Shown piece by piece: positions 11,501 to 18,233 of a DNA stretch of 64,000 bases. The DNA comes from Clostridiaceae bacterium (GTDB taxonomy: Bacteria; Bacillota; Clostridia; Lachnospirales; Lachnospiraceae): assembly GCA_910575795.1 (NCBI GenBank), contig CAJTGE010000003.1, positions 125,043-189,042 of the forward strand, written 5' to 3'. The notes beneath the pieces were generated by a model, which had not been told where the DNA came from, made no database searches, and was given only the letters and a program-made list of their open reading frames with translations. The position numbers and the translations under genes were made by a program. How positions within the stretch are numbered: position 1 is the first letter of the stretch; each line of letters starts with the position of its first letter.

Positions 11501-13773
11501 TTACCAGACACTCCTCCCAGCTTATTAAACGCCGCCATAGCAGCTATCAGCTCCGTCATCATGACTGCGATTGCTCCAAGAGAACCAGTAAGCTTATCAC
11601 TGTCAACAAGAGAAATAGCCACGATTGACGCTGCCAAAATACCAATAGCAGTAGCAATCTTTATCAGTGTTCCAGCCTTTAACTGATTTTGGTACTCTTC
11701 AAAGCACCCCCTTACTCCATCAAGAATGCCTGTCACGTTTTCCATGATGTCGCCAAGACTATCCAACGGATTGGAAAGGCTGTTTATGAACTTGGTAAGA
11801 CCAACCGCAATACTACCGAGGGATAAGCCATTCAGCAAATCGATGATTCCGCTAAAGTCAGCGTTTCCCAGTTTTTCAATAATCGTATCCGCCAAACCGC
11901 CGATAACCTGTGCGATTCCACCGACAATGGTTTTTACACCGTTCCATAAAGCCTGAAGCAACTGCAAGAATTTACACTTTGAAAGAGCTTCACCCATCGC
12001 ACCGATTGCGATAATAACTCCGCCTTTCATATCCCCGGCCGCTTCCCCAACCTGGGACATTCTGATATGGATTCTTTCGAGCATGGAATGCAGTAATTCC
12101 AGACCGGGAATTTTAATTTTCTCTTTAAGAGTGTTCAGAAAATCTGTGACGGATTTCTTAATCGCATCCAAATCCGGAAGATTAAATTTATCTTTTACTT
12201 CCTTTGCGAAATCCTTGAACGCATTGGCTGCTTTCCCTACGAAGTCGATGACTCCCTGAACGGATTTTCCGAAAATATCATTCTTTTTAACGAACTCATC
12301 AATGCTTACCAGAAAATCGCCAATATTTCCTGTTACACTCAGAACTCCTCCGCCAAGAGTTTTGAAACCGCCAAATAATGGGGTGACGGCTTTGAACAAG
12401 GCCGAAAACGCCTGTTTGCCAATATCCAATACGGCAAATATACCCTTGAATGTTCTTTTCAGGTTCGCCGATGCCGTATCACTAAGCTTCAAATGGGAAG
12501 TAAACTCTCTCAGGGCAATCGTCATATTATAAAGCTGCTGAGATGTCGTAGGAGGAAATATCTCCCTGAACGCATCCTTCACGGGCTTTACGACGCTGAC
12601 CAATGCTCCAAACCCATTCTTCACAGCATCAATAACCGCGGTCCTGCCGCCAAGGTCCTTCCATCCCTGTAACATGGAGTTCCGGGCATCCGACATAGCG
12701 TCAATCATGCCGCCGAAATAGTTACTGGCATCCGTCCACATGGCTTTAGCTTCATTAAAATCACCGAACAAAATTTCCCATGTCATAGCCCAGCCAGAAC
12801 CAACTGCTTCTTTAAGCGTGTCCATTAACTGAGTAAATGTTTTGACTTCCTGCGCTGCTGCAAAAGCCTTTTTACCAATGTCCGTCGTCTCGTCAGCATA
12901 ATCCCTCAGTGTGTTGACAAGAACATCTGTTGTCATCCACTGATACTGCAAGCTGTCGTTGAAATTCTTGGTGGCGTCAATCGCCTCATCCATTGTAGAA
13001 CCCTGATTGTTTTCGGTAAGAACACGGTACATGCCATCTGTAGTCTTTTCAACTGTTCCGGCAGCCACAGCCGCTTCAAGAAGCTGCGTTTTAAACTCTA
13101 CAGTTGCCATGTTAGCATTCTCAATCGACTTCCAGTCAATCAGCTTTACATAGCCTGCCGACAATGCCTGGGCAAAGTTATACATAGCTCTTGAAGCTTC
13201 ATTTGCATTAGCGCCTGAAACAGCCGCCTCATTTGAGATACCCTGAATAGCCATTACAGCGTCTTCAAGTTTGACTCCCGCATTCGTAAATTTACCAATA
13301 TTGGAAGTCATATCTGCAAATGAATAAATTGTCCTGTCGGCATAAGTGTTCAGTTCATTCAGATACTTATTCACATCTTCCAACGAAGCGCCGGTACTCA
13401 TCATGATTGTCTGAATAGACCCCATTTTCAGTTCGTACTCGGCAAAGCCATCTTTGATAGGTTCGATGGTAAGCGAATGAAGCATCTGTTTTCCTGTATT
13501 GATAACTGAGTTCGTTATGTTCGCAAGGGCAGTTACCGCCATGACCTCCAACGCTGAGAACCTGGCCTGAACCGTTTGGACCGCGCTGGAAAGTCCAGAC
13601 ATATCGCAGTTTTTTGATGCCGCGTTAATACCCTCCAGACCTTTTACCGCACCGTCAAGATTCAGGCTACGCTTGAGCTTGTCGAGAGTTGACAAGCTGG
13701 TCTGAACATTACTTTCAAATTGCCTGTTGTCAAACCGCATCTCGACAACTCTTTCGTCAATCGTTGAACTCAT
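5539..13773 (-). CDS. Tail tape measure protein, 2,744 residues
   Basis: Sets tail length and is ejected with the DNA. The N-terminus (VVEMRFDNRQFESNVQTSLSTLD, written here in part) and the segment SIQTIMMSTGAS with FTNAGVKLEDA are typical of Clostridia phage tape measures. The middle holds a hydrophobic stretch rich in Gly/Ala (about residues 1040-1160 and 1290-1370). Three families of internal tandem repeats make up much of the rest (listed separately). At about 0.15 nm per residue, a rule known from other siphophages, the tail would be near 410 nm, which is very long. Gene order is gp10-like protein, tape measure, Dit. No split, frameshift or stop interrupts the frame. Confidence 0.95.
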   Translation of the reverse strand: MSSTIDERVVEMRFDNRQFESNVQTSLSTLDKLKRSLNLDGAVKGLEGINAASKNCDMSGLSSAVQTVQARFSALEVMAVTALANITNSVINTGKQMLHSLTIEPIKDGFAEYELKMGSIQTIMMSTGASLEDVNKYLNELNTYADRTIYSFADMTSNIGKFTNAGVKLEDAVMAIQGISNEAAVSGANANEASRAMYNFAQALSAGYVKLIDWKSIENANMATVEFKTQLLEAAVAAGTVEKTTDGMYRVLTENNQGSTMDEAIDATKNFNDSLQYQWMTTDVLVNTLRDYADETTDIGKKAFAAAQEVKTFTQLMDTLKEAVGSGWAMTWEILFGDFNEAKAMWTDASNYFGGMIDAMSDARNSMLQGWKDLGGRTAVIDAVKNGFGALVSVVKPVKDAFREIFPPTTSQQLYNMTIALREFTSHLKLSDTASANLKRTFKGIFAVLDIGKQAFSALFKAVTPLFGGFKTLGGGVLSVTGNIGDFLVSIDEFVKKNDIFGKSVQGVIDFVGKAANAFKDFAKEVKDKFNLPDLDAIKKSVTDFLNTLKEKIKIPGLELLHSMLERIHIRMSQVGEAAGDMKGGVIIAIGAMGEALSKCKFLQLLQALWNGVKTIVGGIAQVIGGLADTIIEKLGNADFSGIIDLLNGLSLGSIAVGLTKFINSLSNPLDSLGDIMENVTGILDGVRGCFEEYQNQLKAGTLIKIATAIGILAASIVAISLVDSDKLTGSLGAIAVMMTELIAAMAAFNKLGGVSGKGATKLVVFAGAVLVLSSAVKKMASLSWSELARGLVGVGVLLAELDVFMATAKFNKKAMSNATAMVIFAAAIKVLASAVKSLSGLSWEDMAKGLLGVGVLLAEVDVFLNTAKFSGKAMSTATGMLIMSAALKVLASVCGDFAQMQWGEIGKGLTAVGALLLEVAAFTKLTGNAKHVISSGLALVEIAAAMKIFASAMGDFARFSWQEIAKGLVAMGGALAEVAIATNLMPKNMVGIGTGLIVVGAALEIIADALGKMGKFSWEEIAKGLVAMGGALAELAIGLNLMKGTLAGSAAMLVAATALAVLTPVLSVLGAMSWGGIAKGLITIAGAFTVLGVAGSVLTPLVGTILALSGAFALIGVGVVAIGAGLLAAGLGLSALAVGFTAFAASLTAGATAVVAGLTVIITGVAGLIPAIVAKVGEAIVELCKVITASAPVIGETIKAVVLTLVDVLVECVPAIADGALTLIAGVLEALVAYTPSIVDSIFQFLIAILDGIERNLPKLIQSAINVLMAFFSGVIDALSGIDVDVLVKGIAGIGLLSAIMVALGAVAGLIPQAMAGVLGMGVVIAELALVLAAVGALAQIPGLSWLIGEGGKLLQGIGTAIGQFVGGIVGGFMSGVSSQFPQIGSDLSGFMMNIQPFIEGAKAIDASMMEGVKALSETILILTAADILQGLTSWFTGGSSLSDFAEELVPFGTAMKAYSNAISGINPETVTASATAAKALAEMASNLPNSGGVVGWFMGENDMDQFAAQLVPFGEAMKAYGEAVSGIDGASIESSAIAGQALTELANTVPNTGGVVGWFAGNNDLGDFAEQLVPFGEAMKLYGDSVAGINSESIQASTIAGKALTELANTVPNTGGVVSWFTGNNDLDTFGEQIVPFGEAMKAYGDAVAGIDGEAVTASATAGLALTELANTVPNTGGVVSWFTGNNDLDTFGEQIVVFGAAMKKYGDAVAGIDAEAVTASATAGLALAELSNGLDNSGGVVSWFAGDNDLASFAKSIIPFGEAMKSYSDAVSGINPSAVTASATAAQSLATLEGNLPAIGGLSEIMNGGNSLASFARELIPFGEAMKLYSDAVIGVNPSAVTASALAAQSLARLEENLPDIGGLSEIFMGGNSLAQFAKELIPFGEAMKSYSDAVSGINPGAVTASATAAQSLSELEANLPDVGGISGWITGDTDLGEFAERLIPFGEAMLSYSNAINGINPEAVTASATAAQALAALEANLPKTGGVVSWFAGDNDLESFAKGITPFGEAMKSYSLAVTGINADAVVNSTTAGLALIELAKTLPTTGGVVGWFTGENDLASFASGIVPFGEAMKEYSLAVTGINSDAVINSTTAGKALIELANTVPNTGGVVGWFTGGKDMSQFGEQLTPFGEAMKSYSDAISGIDVEAITNSATAGKALVELANTLPNTGGVVSWFTGSNDIGAFGESLILFGKNFAQYSDYMKNVDAGIVTATTNAASSIVELQKSLPEEGGWFSKDVSLADFGKDMSSFGSYFSSYYAYISGVDTGVLSSVITQTNRLVEMAKGMVGLDVSGMTSFSSALTKLGETGVTGFINAFNNAESKVKAAASNMLTAFINGANAKKSDTTTTFTNIVQAVLTAIKAKQPEFQTVGSTLMVKFIAGVKSQDNTARTTFTTIISGCLTAIKNKYAEFQTVGTQTMIKFIAGVKSQDNNARTTYTNIMNGCLTAIKNKYTEFQTVGTQTMVKFIAGVKSKDNEARTTFTTIISGCLTAIKNKYAEFEAVGRGCMEKLISGVKSKDANVKDSFTSSLSNAVNAVKGYRDQFYSAGSYLVDGFASGISENAYKAEAKARAMAAAAARAAEKELDEHSPSKVGYRIGDYFGVAFVNAIGDYEDKAYDVSSDMATAAKTGLGNAISKIKDFITNGIDAEPTIRPVLDLSNVESRIGKLNTMLSRTQALSISASMNKDRTSEIQNGGGKPNTNSTFTFTQNNYSPKSLSRVELYRQTNNQFSAFERMVKA
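6180..6720 (-). repeat. 44-residue tandem repeats in the tape measure gene
   Basis: Four to five copies of a unit of about 132 bp, with protein signature KYAEFQTVGTQTMIKFIAGV followed by KSQDNNARTTFTTI. Copies differ slightly in sequence, indicating past duplication followed by drift. Confidence 0.85.
6950..9440 (-). repeat. 62-residue tandem repeats in the tape measure gene
   Basis: About 13-14 copies of a 186-bp unit. Protein signature: LVPFGEAMKAYGEAVSGI, then a Ser/Thr-Ala segment with TASATAAQAL, then a NTGGVVGWFTGNNDL-type loop. The last two copies near 6950-7200 are the most degenerate. Length changes in such arrays would change tail length in steps of roughly 9 nm. Confidence 0.9.
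10500..11430 (-). repeat. 57-residue repeats in the tape measure gene
   Basis: About six copies built on the signature SWEEIAKGLVAMGGALAE followed by a small-residue-rich hydrophobic helix. This part is likely membrane-active during DNA entry, which is inferred from composition only. Confidence 0.75.
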
Positions 13774-14147
13774 AGCTTAGTAACCTCCCTCCATGCGTCA
13801 TTTGCGATTTTGTCAAAAATAGGCTGGATAGCAGGATTGATATAATCTCGCCCCTGTACCCAGCCGCCGTTTCGGGTTCCGTGTCCATACTGCAAAATAA
13901 TCGCAATCGGAACTCCATTTTGAATATTTGAATTTTTAAACGTAATTGATACTCTTCCGTTTTGGTGTTTGATTTCGTATGACCATGAGCTGGCGGTTAA
14001 GCCAGTATCAACCGGAGTTGCAGACGCAAGAGCAGCTACTCCTTCCTTGCCATACTTATCAAGGTCGCTAAGTTTAACGACCGATTTGACTTTCTCCAGA
14101 TAACGTGTCAGTTTGGAGAAGTCGCCCTTTTGTCTGAACGTTATCAT
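13770..14147 (-). CDS. HK97 gp10-like tail completion protein
   Basis: 125 residues. The segment ATPVDTGLTASSWSYEI is the hallmark of HK97 gp10-type proteins (PVDTGxL), and the C-terminal part YGHGTRNGGWVQGRDYINPA is also family-like. These proteins act at the head-tail interface or tail end. Its stop overlaps the tape measure start by 4 bases. In most HK97-like phages gp10 lies next to the connectors rather than beside the tape measure, so its place here is unusual. The family call is from motif recognition. Confidence 0.7.
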   Translation of the reverse strand: MITFRQKGDFSKLTRYLEKVKSVVKLSDLDKYGKEGVAALASATPVDTGLTASSWSYEIKHQNGRVSITFKNSNIQNGVPIAIILQYGHGTRNGGWVQGRDYINPAIQPIFDKIANDAWREVTKL

Positions 14148-14159
14148 ATGGAATTCTCC

Positions 14160-15737
14160 TTACTTCTTCAGATAATTACTGGAACAGAACCCAGTGTACT
14201 GAACTCCATTTAATTCAAATTGTACATACAGCCACTTTGTTCCGTTATAAGTCGTGTAGTATCCATAACATCGAACCTTCGTCCCATTTGGGATCAGGCA
14301 CAGAGCCTTCTTATTTTTACCTGCATCATTGCGACAGTACAAACCACTATTTGCGGAAACGGTATAAACTCCACTCACATTCTTATCGAAAGACTTCGCG
14401 TATGCGGTTGCAGTAACTTTTCCACTTGCAGGAACATTCGGAGTAGTTGAAACGGAACCGTTCAAGATTTCAGTTACTCTGCTCTGAATCTCAGCGTAGT
14501 TGTATCCCTTTGCCTCCAAAGCCTTTTTACGAGTTTCGCCATCTCCCCAAAGTCCAGTAATAACTTCATGCACAATAGTGTTGATGCTCTTATTCTCATC
14601 CTGGGTTGGGGCTGAAACTTCGTTATCTTCATATCTGGGAGTAATAAATCCTCTGATATACTTTCCATTGATGGAAATCGTGCGCCGTTTTACAGCGTTA
14701 TTGTAGTTTCCTTCAATAACGGTGATGTATCCACCGGAAACATATTCGACTGTTCCTATATGATCCGGATTACCGGTGTTTTCTCCAGAACCAGAATCGT
14801 CCCAATCATATAAAATCCCATCGGCTGGCGATGGAATATATCCATCATCTTCCACCCAACAGCCCATCTTTTTTGCTGCTTCAATGAGATAATAACAACT
14901 GATTTCAATAGGCATAATTGCCGTATAACCAAGTTTAATTGCTAAAGCCGACCATGTAGCAGCACACCATGGCCACTCATAAAGCATCTTGGTTCCTCTC
15001 GGTAATGCTCCGATAAAGGAATTATAGAGATCGATAATTTCTTTATAAGAACCATCCGATTCGTTCTTTCCGACCCAAGATTTCGCCACATCTAATACAG
15101 CTTGTCTCGAATATCTCACAATCGTTCCCTCCTTATCTTCTTTCTCATAGTAGTAGTTCATATCAACGTTGCCGCTGATTCCGGGGACACTTCCCTTACT
15201 GGTGTACTGGTGAAAATCACAAGGATAATCCGCTTCGCCAGTCCAGTCAGCCAACCATTTGATATATTGATCCAGAAGTGCGTGGTCATACCAGTTACGA
15301 TAGTAGTCAATATTGAAATAGATACCGGCACGGTATCCAAGAGACTCTACCGTTTCGCAGAATGCCTTTGTGTGTGAATTACATTCTGTCTTTCCAAGTT
15401 TCACGCCAGCGGCCGCAGCCTTTGTAACCGTGTCATACTCGAAATCAAAAAATACAATGGTGTCTTTACCAAGCCCGGCTCTCTGGAGATTCGCAACCGC
15501 AGCCCGCGCCTCCTGCTTTGCCTGCTCGGTATTCAGAGCATAAGAAAAGTGGTAAACTCCCATGACGGCAAGCCCCACTTCTTTGCATTTTCTTACATTG
15601 TCGAAAAACTTGGAATCGATTGCCTGTCGATAACCCTCGCGGATAATCACAAAATCAATCCCACTATTCTTAATCTGTCCGGCATCAATGTTTCCCTGCC
15701 AGACGGATATATCTATACCTCTTTTCTTTTCAGACAT
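14160..15737 (-). CDS. Multidomain endolysin: GH25 muramidase, CHAP-like amidase/peptidase, Cpl-7 and SH3 domains
   Basis: 525 residues. Residues 1-200 are a glycoside hydrolase family 25 lysozyme: RGIDISVWQGNID at the start, FFDFEYD carrying the acidic catalytic pair and DMNYYY at its end. Residues about 210-375 look like a CHAP/NlpC-type peptidase: PWCAATWSALA with a candidate catalytic Cys, then DHIGTVEYVSGGYITVIEGN with a His and Asn. Residues about 385-425 (VITGLWGDGETRKKALE) match a Cpl-7 wall-binding repeat. The last 80 residues form a bacterial SH3 domain (SGLYCRNDAGK, WLYVQF). There is no signal peptide. It sits inside the tail cluster, so it may be a virion-borne lysin as well as, or instead of, the lysis enzyme. 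No holin is obvious beside it. Confidence 0.9.
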   Translation of the reverse strand: MSEKKRGIDISVWQGNIDAGQIKNSGIDFVIIREGYRQAIDSKFFDNVRKCKEVGLAVMGVYHFSYALNTEQAKQEARAAVANLQRAGLGKDTIVFFDFEYDTVTKAAAAGVKLGKTECNSHTKAFCETVESLGYRAGIYFNIDYYRNWYDHALLDQYIKWLADWTGEADYPCDFHQYTSKGSVPGISGNVDMNYYYEKEDKEGTIVRYSRQAVLDVAKSWVGKNESDGSYKEIIDLYNSFIGALPRGTKMLYEWPWCAATWSALAIKLGYTAIMPIEISCYYLIEAAKKMGCWVEDDGYIPSPADGILYDWDDSGSGENTGNPDHIGTVEYVSGGYITVIEGNYNNAVKRRTISINGKYIRGFITPRYEDNEVSAPTQDENKSINTIVHEVITGLWGDGETRKKALEAKGYNYAEIQSRVTEILNGSVSTTPNVPASGKVTATAYAKSFDKNVSGVYTVSANSGLYCRNDAGKNKKALCLIPNGTKVRCYGYYTTYNGTKWLYVQFELNGVQYTGFCSSNYLKK

Positions 15738-15742
15738 TTAGG

Positions 15743-16288
15743 TCACCCCCTAGTGTTTAACTGTTTTTTTCTCGCCGCATTGAGAGCAGAATTGCGTTTA
15801 AAGATTTCACGTTTACTCATCTTTTTAGGCGGCGAATTCTTGATGTCGCAAACCCTGATAAGGGTCAGCAGACGGTTGAGATGCCATTTCTGGCATTCAA
15901 ACGGTATATTCAAGGCAATCATCCAGTAATAAATAATCTCCGCAGTAACCTGCTCCCTGTTTGGTTTGCCGGTTTTTTCTTCCCTGAAAGTTGTGGCTGT
16001 CATCGGAGCATCTATATACTGATTGATTACATCAATATTGGAACTCGTCAAATAGCTGTAAACCTCCGGGTCTACGTTTGGCGTAATTGTCATACATTTA
16101 ACGTAGTCCAGATTTTCCTCAAAAGTTTTTTCTTTCTTTGAAAGGAATGGCTTACACCATTTGGATTCCCATTTTGAAAGAGAGACGAGGGAATGCTCCA
16201 ACTGTAACGTTTGTCCTTTTGGATAGATGAAGATTTCGTTTACCTCATCCCATTGCTCCTCGCCAGCCGGTATGTTAATACGAAGCAT
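15743..16288 (-). CDS. Tail assembly chaperone-like protein (second gene)
   Basis: 181 residues, between the probable chaperone gene at 16310 and the lysin. The position and the Clostridia-phage-type segments (WESKWCKPFLSK, ITAEIIYYWM-like, WHLNRLLTLIRVC) suit the second member of the tail chaperone pair. The C-terminal 35 residues are strongly basic (KKMSKREIFKRNSA). It begins 22 bases after the stop of the previous gene, in the same frame, with a GGAGG site. I see no slippery site that would fuse the two genes. Confidence 0.6.
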   Translation of the reverse strand: MLRINIPAGEEQWDEVNEIFIYPKGQTLQLEHSLVSLSKWESKWCKPFLSKKEKTFEENLDYVKCMTITPNVDPEVYSYLTSSNIDVINQYIDAPMTATTFREEKTGKPNREQVTAEIIYYWMIALNIPFECQKWHLNRLLTLIRVCDIKNSPPKKMSKREIFKRNSALNAARKKQLNTRG

Positions 16289-16309
16289 CCCTCAGTCCTC
16301 CATTGTTTT

Positions 16310-16726
16310 CTAATTTGTAACTGGAGCCAACGCCGGTTTTTCAGGCTGCTGTGCCGCAGGAGCATCCGCATCCTTCGGTACGATACCGTTCACAAATTCA
16401 GCCGCTGCATTGGCATCTGTAGCCAGCTCCATGTACAGGATGGAGTATGCCTCGGTCTCCGAAAATGCCTTGGAAAGCTCCTCGGACTTGACGAACCGTC
16501 GGCCGTCCGGACTCTTTTCGCCGTAAGCCTTGAGAATGATCTGCTTGAAAGTCGCAATGATAGTCGGTACATCCTGTGCTGCCACAATCTGCCGGATCAT
16601 TCCGGTAAGCCCGCCGGGAATACTCAGCTCCATCTCCATTGATTCTGCTTTGGAGAGATTGAAATAAAAATCCTCAACTCTTTCCACACCGTTGTAATCT
16701 GTATAAGGTATTGTTTTCTTTAACAT
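16310..16726 (-). CDS. Tail assembly chaperone (first gene)
   Basis: 138 residues. It starts MLKKTIPYTDYNGVERVEDFYFNL (shown in part) with LSKAESMEMELS, recognised as the chaperone that coats the tape measure protein during tail assembly. The last 20 residues are Pro/Ala-rich and disordered (AAQQPEKPALAPV). It follows the tail tube gene after a terminator-like hairpin, which would lower its level relative to the tube protein, as expected for a catalytic assembly factor. Confidence 0.7.
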   Translation of the reverse strand: MLKKTIPYTDYNGVERVEDFYFNLSKAESMEMELSIPGGLTGMIRQIVAAQDVPTIIATFKQIILKAYGEKSPDGRRFVKSEELSKAFSETEAYSILYMELATDANAAAEFVNGIVPKDADAPAAQQPEKPALAPVTN

Positions 16727-16752
16727 GTTCTTTTTCTCCTTTCAAATAAAAT

Positions 16753-16790
16753 AGGGAGCCGCCAGTCCATCACCCTGAATACGACTCCCT
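16753..16790 (-). terminator. Hairpin after the major tail protein gene
   Basis: On the coding strand AGGGAGTCG pairs with CGGCTCCCT (one G-U pair) around a 20-base loop, followed by ATTTTATTT. It is likely an attenuator between the abundant tail tube protein and the chaperone. Confidence 0.65.
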
Positions 16791-16816
16791 ACTGGTTGCA
16801 CTATGCAGTTGTAAGA

Positions 16817-17527
16817 TTAGCCCGCTGCTGCGGTAGACTCCTGATACAGCTTGAGGATCTCATCCGGAAGAGGAAGTCTTGCTTCTGTTCCATCGGAGCC
16901 ATCTTCCGTGGTAGGATTGGTACCGAACAGAATATCTTCCAGCTTCGCCATGAAAGCCTTGTCAAACTTCGTGGAGTCAAAAGTCAGGCAGGCTGTAGGT
17001 TTCAGCTTCTTGCCATCAATCACGGTGTTAATCGCTACCGGGGTGGTGGTCAGCTCCCAGGACATTGAAATCGGTTCCGGACTGTCGTTGATAGTGCCAT
17101 AACCTTTCTCGGAAGGGGCTGCCAAAGCACCGTAGATCAGATGCAGCTTATAGCCGTAGTCATTGTTATCAACATCGTTGCCAAGGATAGTTCTGTATGC
17201 CATACCGAACATCTTTCTGTTCTGCTGCCCGGCAAACATACCAGGAACAATCTCAACAGAGCCATCGCATTCCGCGAACTCAGGCGGATATGTATATGCC
17301 TCGACAGTAGCCCCGAACTCCTCAACAGACATGAGGTTCAGATACTTAATATTATCCGCATATACGGGAGAAGCCTCCGCACCGGACGGACTCTCTGTTA
17401 CTGCGCTCAAACCATTCCACGGAACGCCTTTTGTGTAAACTCCGCCCGTCTGGATCGGATAAAGAACGCCATGATCCACGCCTGTTTCATACAAGCGTTC
17501 ACCAGTTTTATCCCATTCAAGTTTCAT
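16817..17527 (-). CDS. Major tail (tube) protein
   Basis: 236 residues. It starts MKLEWDKTGERLYETGVDHG, written here in 20 residues, and includes VPWNGLSAVTESPSGAE near residue 36, a pattern typical of Clostridia phage tail tube proteins. YGYKLHLIYGALAAPSE near residue 122 also fits. It is expected to polymerise around the tape measure. The gene lies between tail completion genes and the chaperone and is followed by its own hairpin, as for highly expressed structural genes. Confidence 0.8.
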   Translation of the reverse strand: MKLEWDKTGERLYETGVDHGVLYPIQTGGVYTKGVPWNGLSAVTESPSGAEASPVYADNIKYLNLMSVEEFGATVEAYTYPPEFAECDGSVEIVPGMFAGQQNRKMFGMAYRTILGNDVDNNDYGYKLHLIYGALAAPSEKGYGTINDSPEPISMSWELTTTPVAINTVIDGKKLKPTACLTFDSTKFDKAFMAKLEDILFGTNPTTEDGSDGTEARLPLPDEILKLYQESTAAAG

Positions 17528-17541
17528 AGATTTTGTCCTCC

Positions 17542-17850
17542 TTAAAAGAATATTGTGTAGACATCATGATTCAGATTGTCTTTCTCGTAATGCCGGTTAA
17601 ATTTACTGGTAGGCAACAAAGCTACTTTGCCGACGATAGGACTATCCGGATCTTTGTCTATTACCGTTACTGAATATTCCATTTGAGATAAGTAAACCCC
17701 GTTATTTGCATATGTAGGTTTGATGCCATTCCGAGCATACACAATAGCGGGGTAACACATCTTAACGGATTCCGGGGGCTGAAAATAAACATTCCTACTT
17801 CCGAGAACTTCACACAGTACCTCGTGAAACAGAAGCCGTCTATCCATCAT
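17542..17850 (-). CDS. Tail terminator-like protein
   Basis: 102 residues. Small alpha/beta protein in the place where siphophages encode the tail terminator that caps the tube (directly before the tail tube gene). The visible segment MCYPAIVYARNG with VTVIDKDPDSPI fits that family by memory. The start is chosen at the ATG-ATG pair with GGGGGTG ahead of it, overlapping the previous gene by 11 bases. Confidence 0.6.
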   Translation of the reverse strand: MMDRRLLFHEVLCEVLGSRNVYFQPPESVKMCYPAIVYARNGIKPTYANNGVYLSQMEYSVTVIDKDPDSPIVGKVALLPTSKFNRHYEKDNLNHDVYTIFF

Positions 17851-18154
17851 TGTAAACACCCCCTATGGTTAAAATAAGTCTTGGATACTGAACTTCAACA
17901 TTTGAAATTTTCCATTTAGCACCCATAAACCCAACGTACCGCATCGAATAGAAATGTTCATTGGCAAACGGATCGGCGACTATGCTGATTTCGTTTGCAA
18001 CGTTGATATCATCGTTGAGTGTTTCAGAACTTTGAAGCCGACGCGTATTGCGGGTCACATCACCGTAGTACATGCGCTCCGTAATCTGTTCCTCCCACAC
18101 GCCGGGCTTGGTTTCAACTGTCTCAGCATAGCCAATCGGTCCGTAAAACTTCAT
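17840..18154 (-). CDS. Head-tail connector / head closure protein
   Basis: 104 residues, beta-rich, with the segments MKFYGPIGYAETVETKPGVW at the start and GAKWKISNVEVQYPRLIL near the end, typical of a head closure family in Clostridia phages. It lies between the capsid gene and the tail terminator, as expected for a connector completing the portal vertex. The assignment rests on position and remembered family features. Confidence 0.6.
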   Translation of the reverse strand: MKFYGPIGYAETVETKPGVWEEQITERMYYGDVTRNTRRLQSSETLNDDINVANEISIVADPFANEHFYSMRYVGFMGAKWKISNVEVQYPRLILTIGGVYNDG

Positions 18155-18179
18155 TGCTCATTTCCTCCGTTTTTAGGCA

Positions 18180-18202
18180 TAAAAAAAGAACCTAAGAGGT
18201 TC
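18180..18202 (-). terminator. Terminator after the capsid gene
   Basis: GAACCTC - TTA - GGTTC followed by seven T on the coding strand, between the capsid stop and the next gene. A strong Rho-independent shape. Confidence 0.8.
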
Positions 18203-18233
18203 ATCAATTTACACCATTTTGAATGTCTGTGGA

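Noticed and set aside
15743-16726. Programmed frameshift between the two tail chaperone genes
   Set aside because: The second gene is in the same frame as the first with stop codons between, and the run GAAAAAC near the 3' end does not lead into it in either shifted frame.
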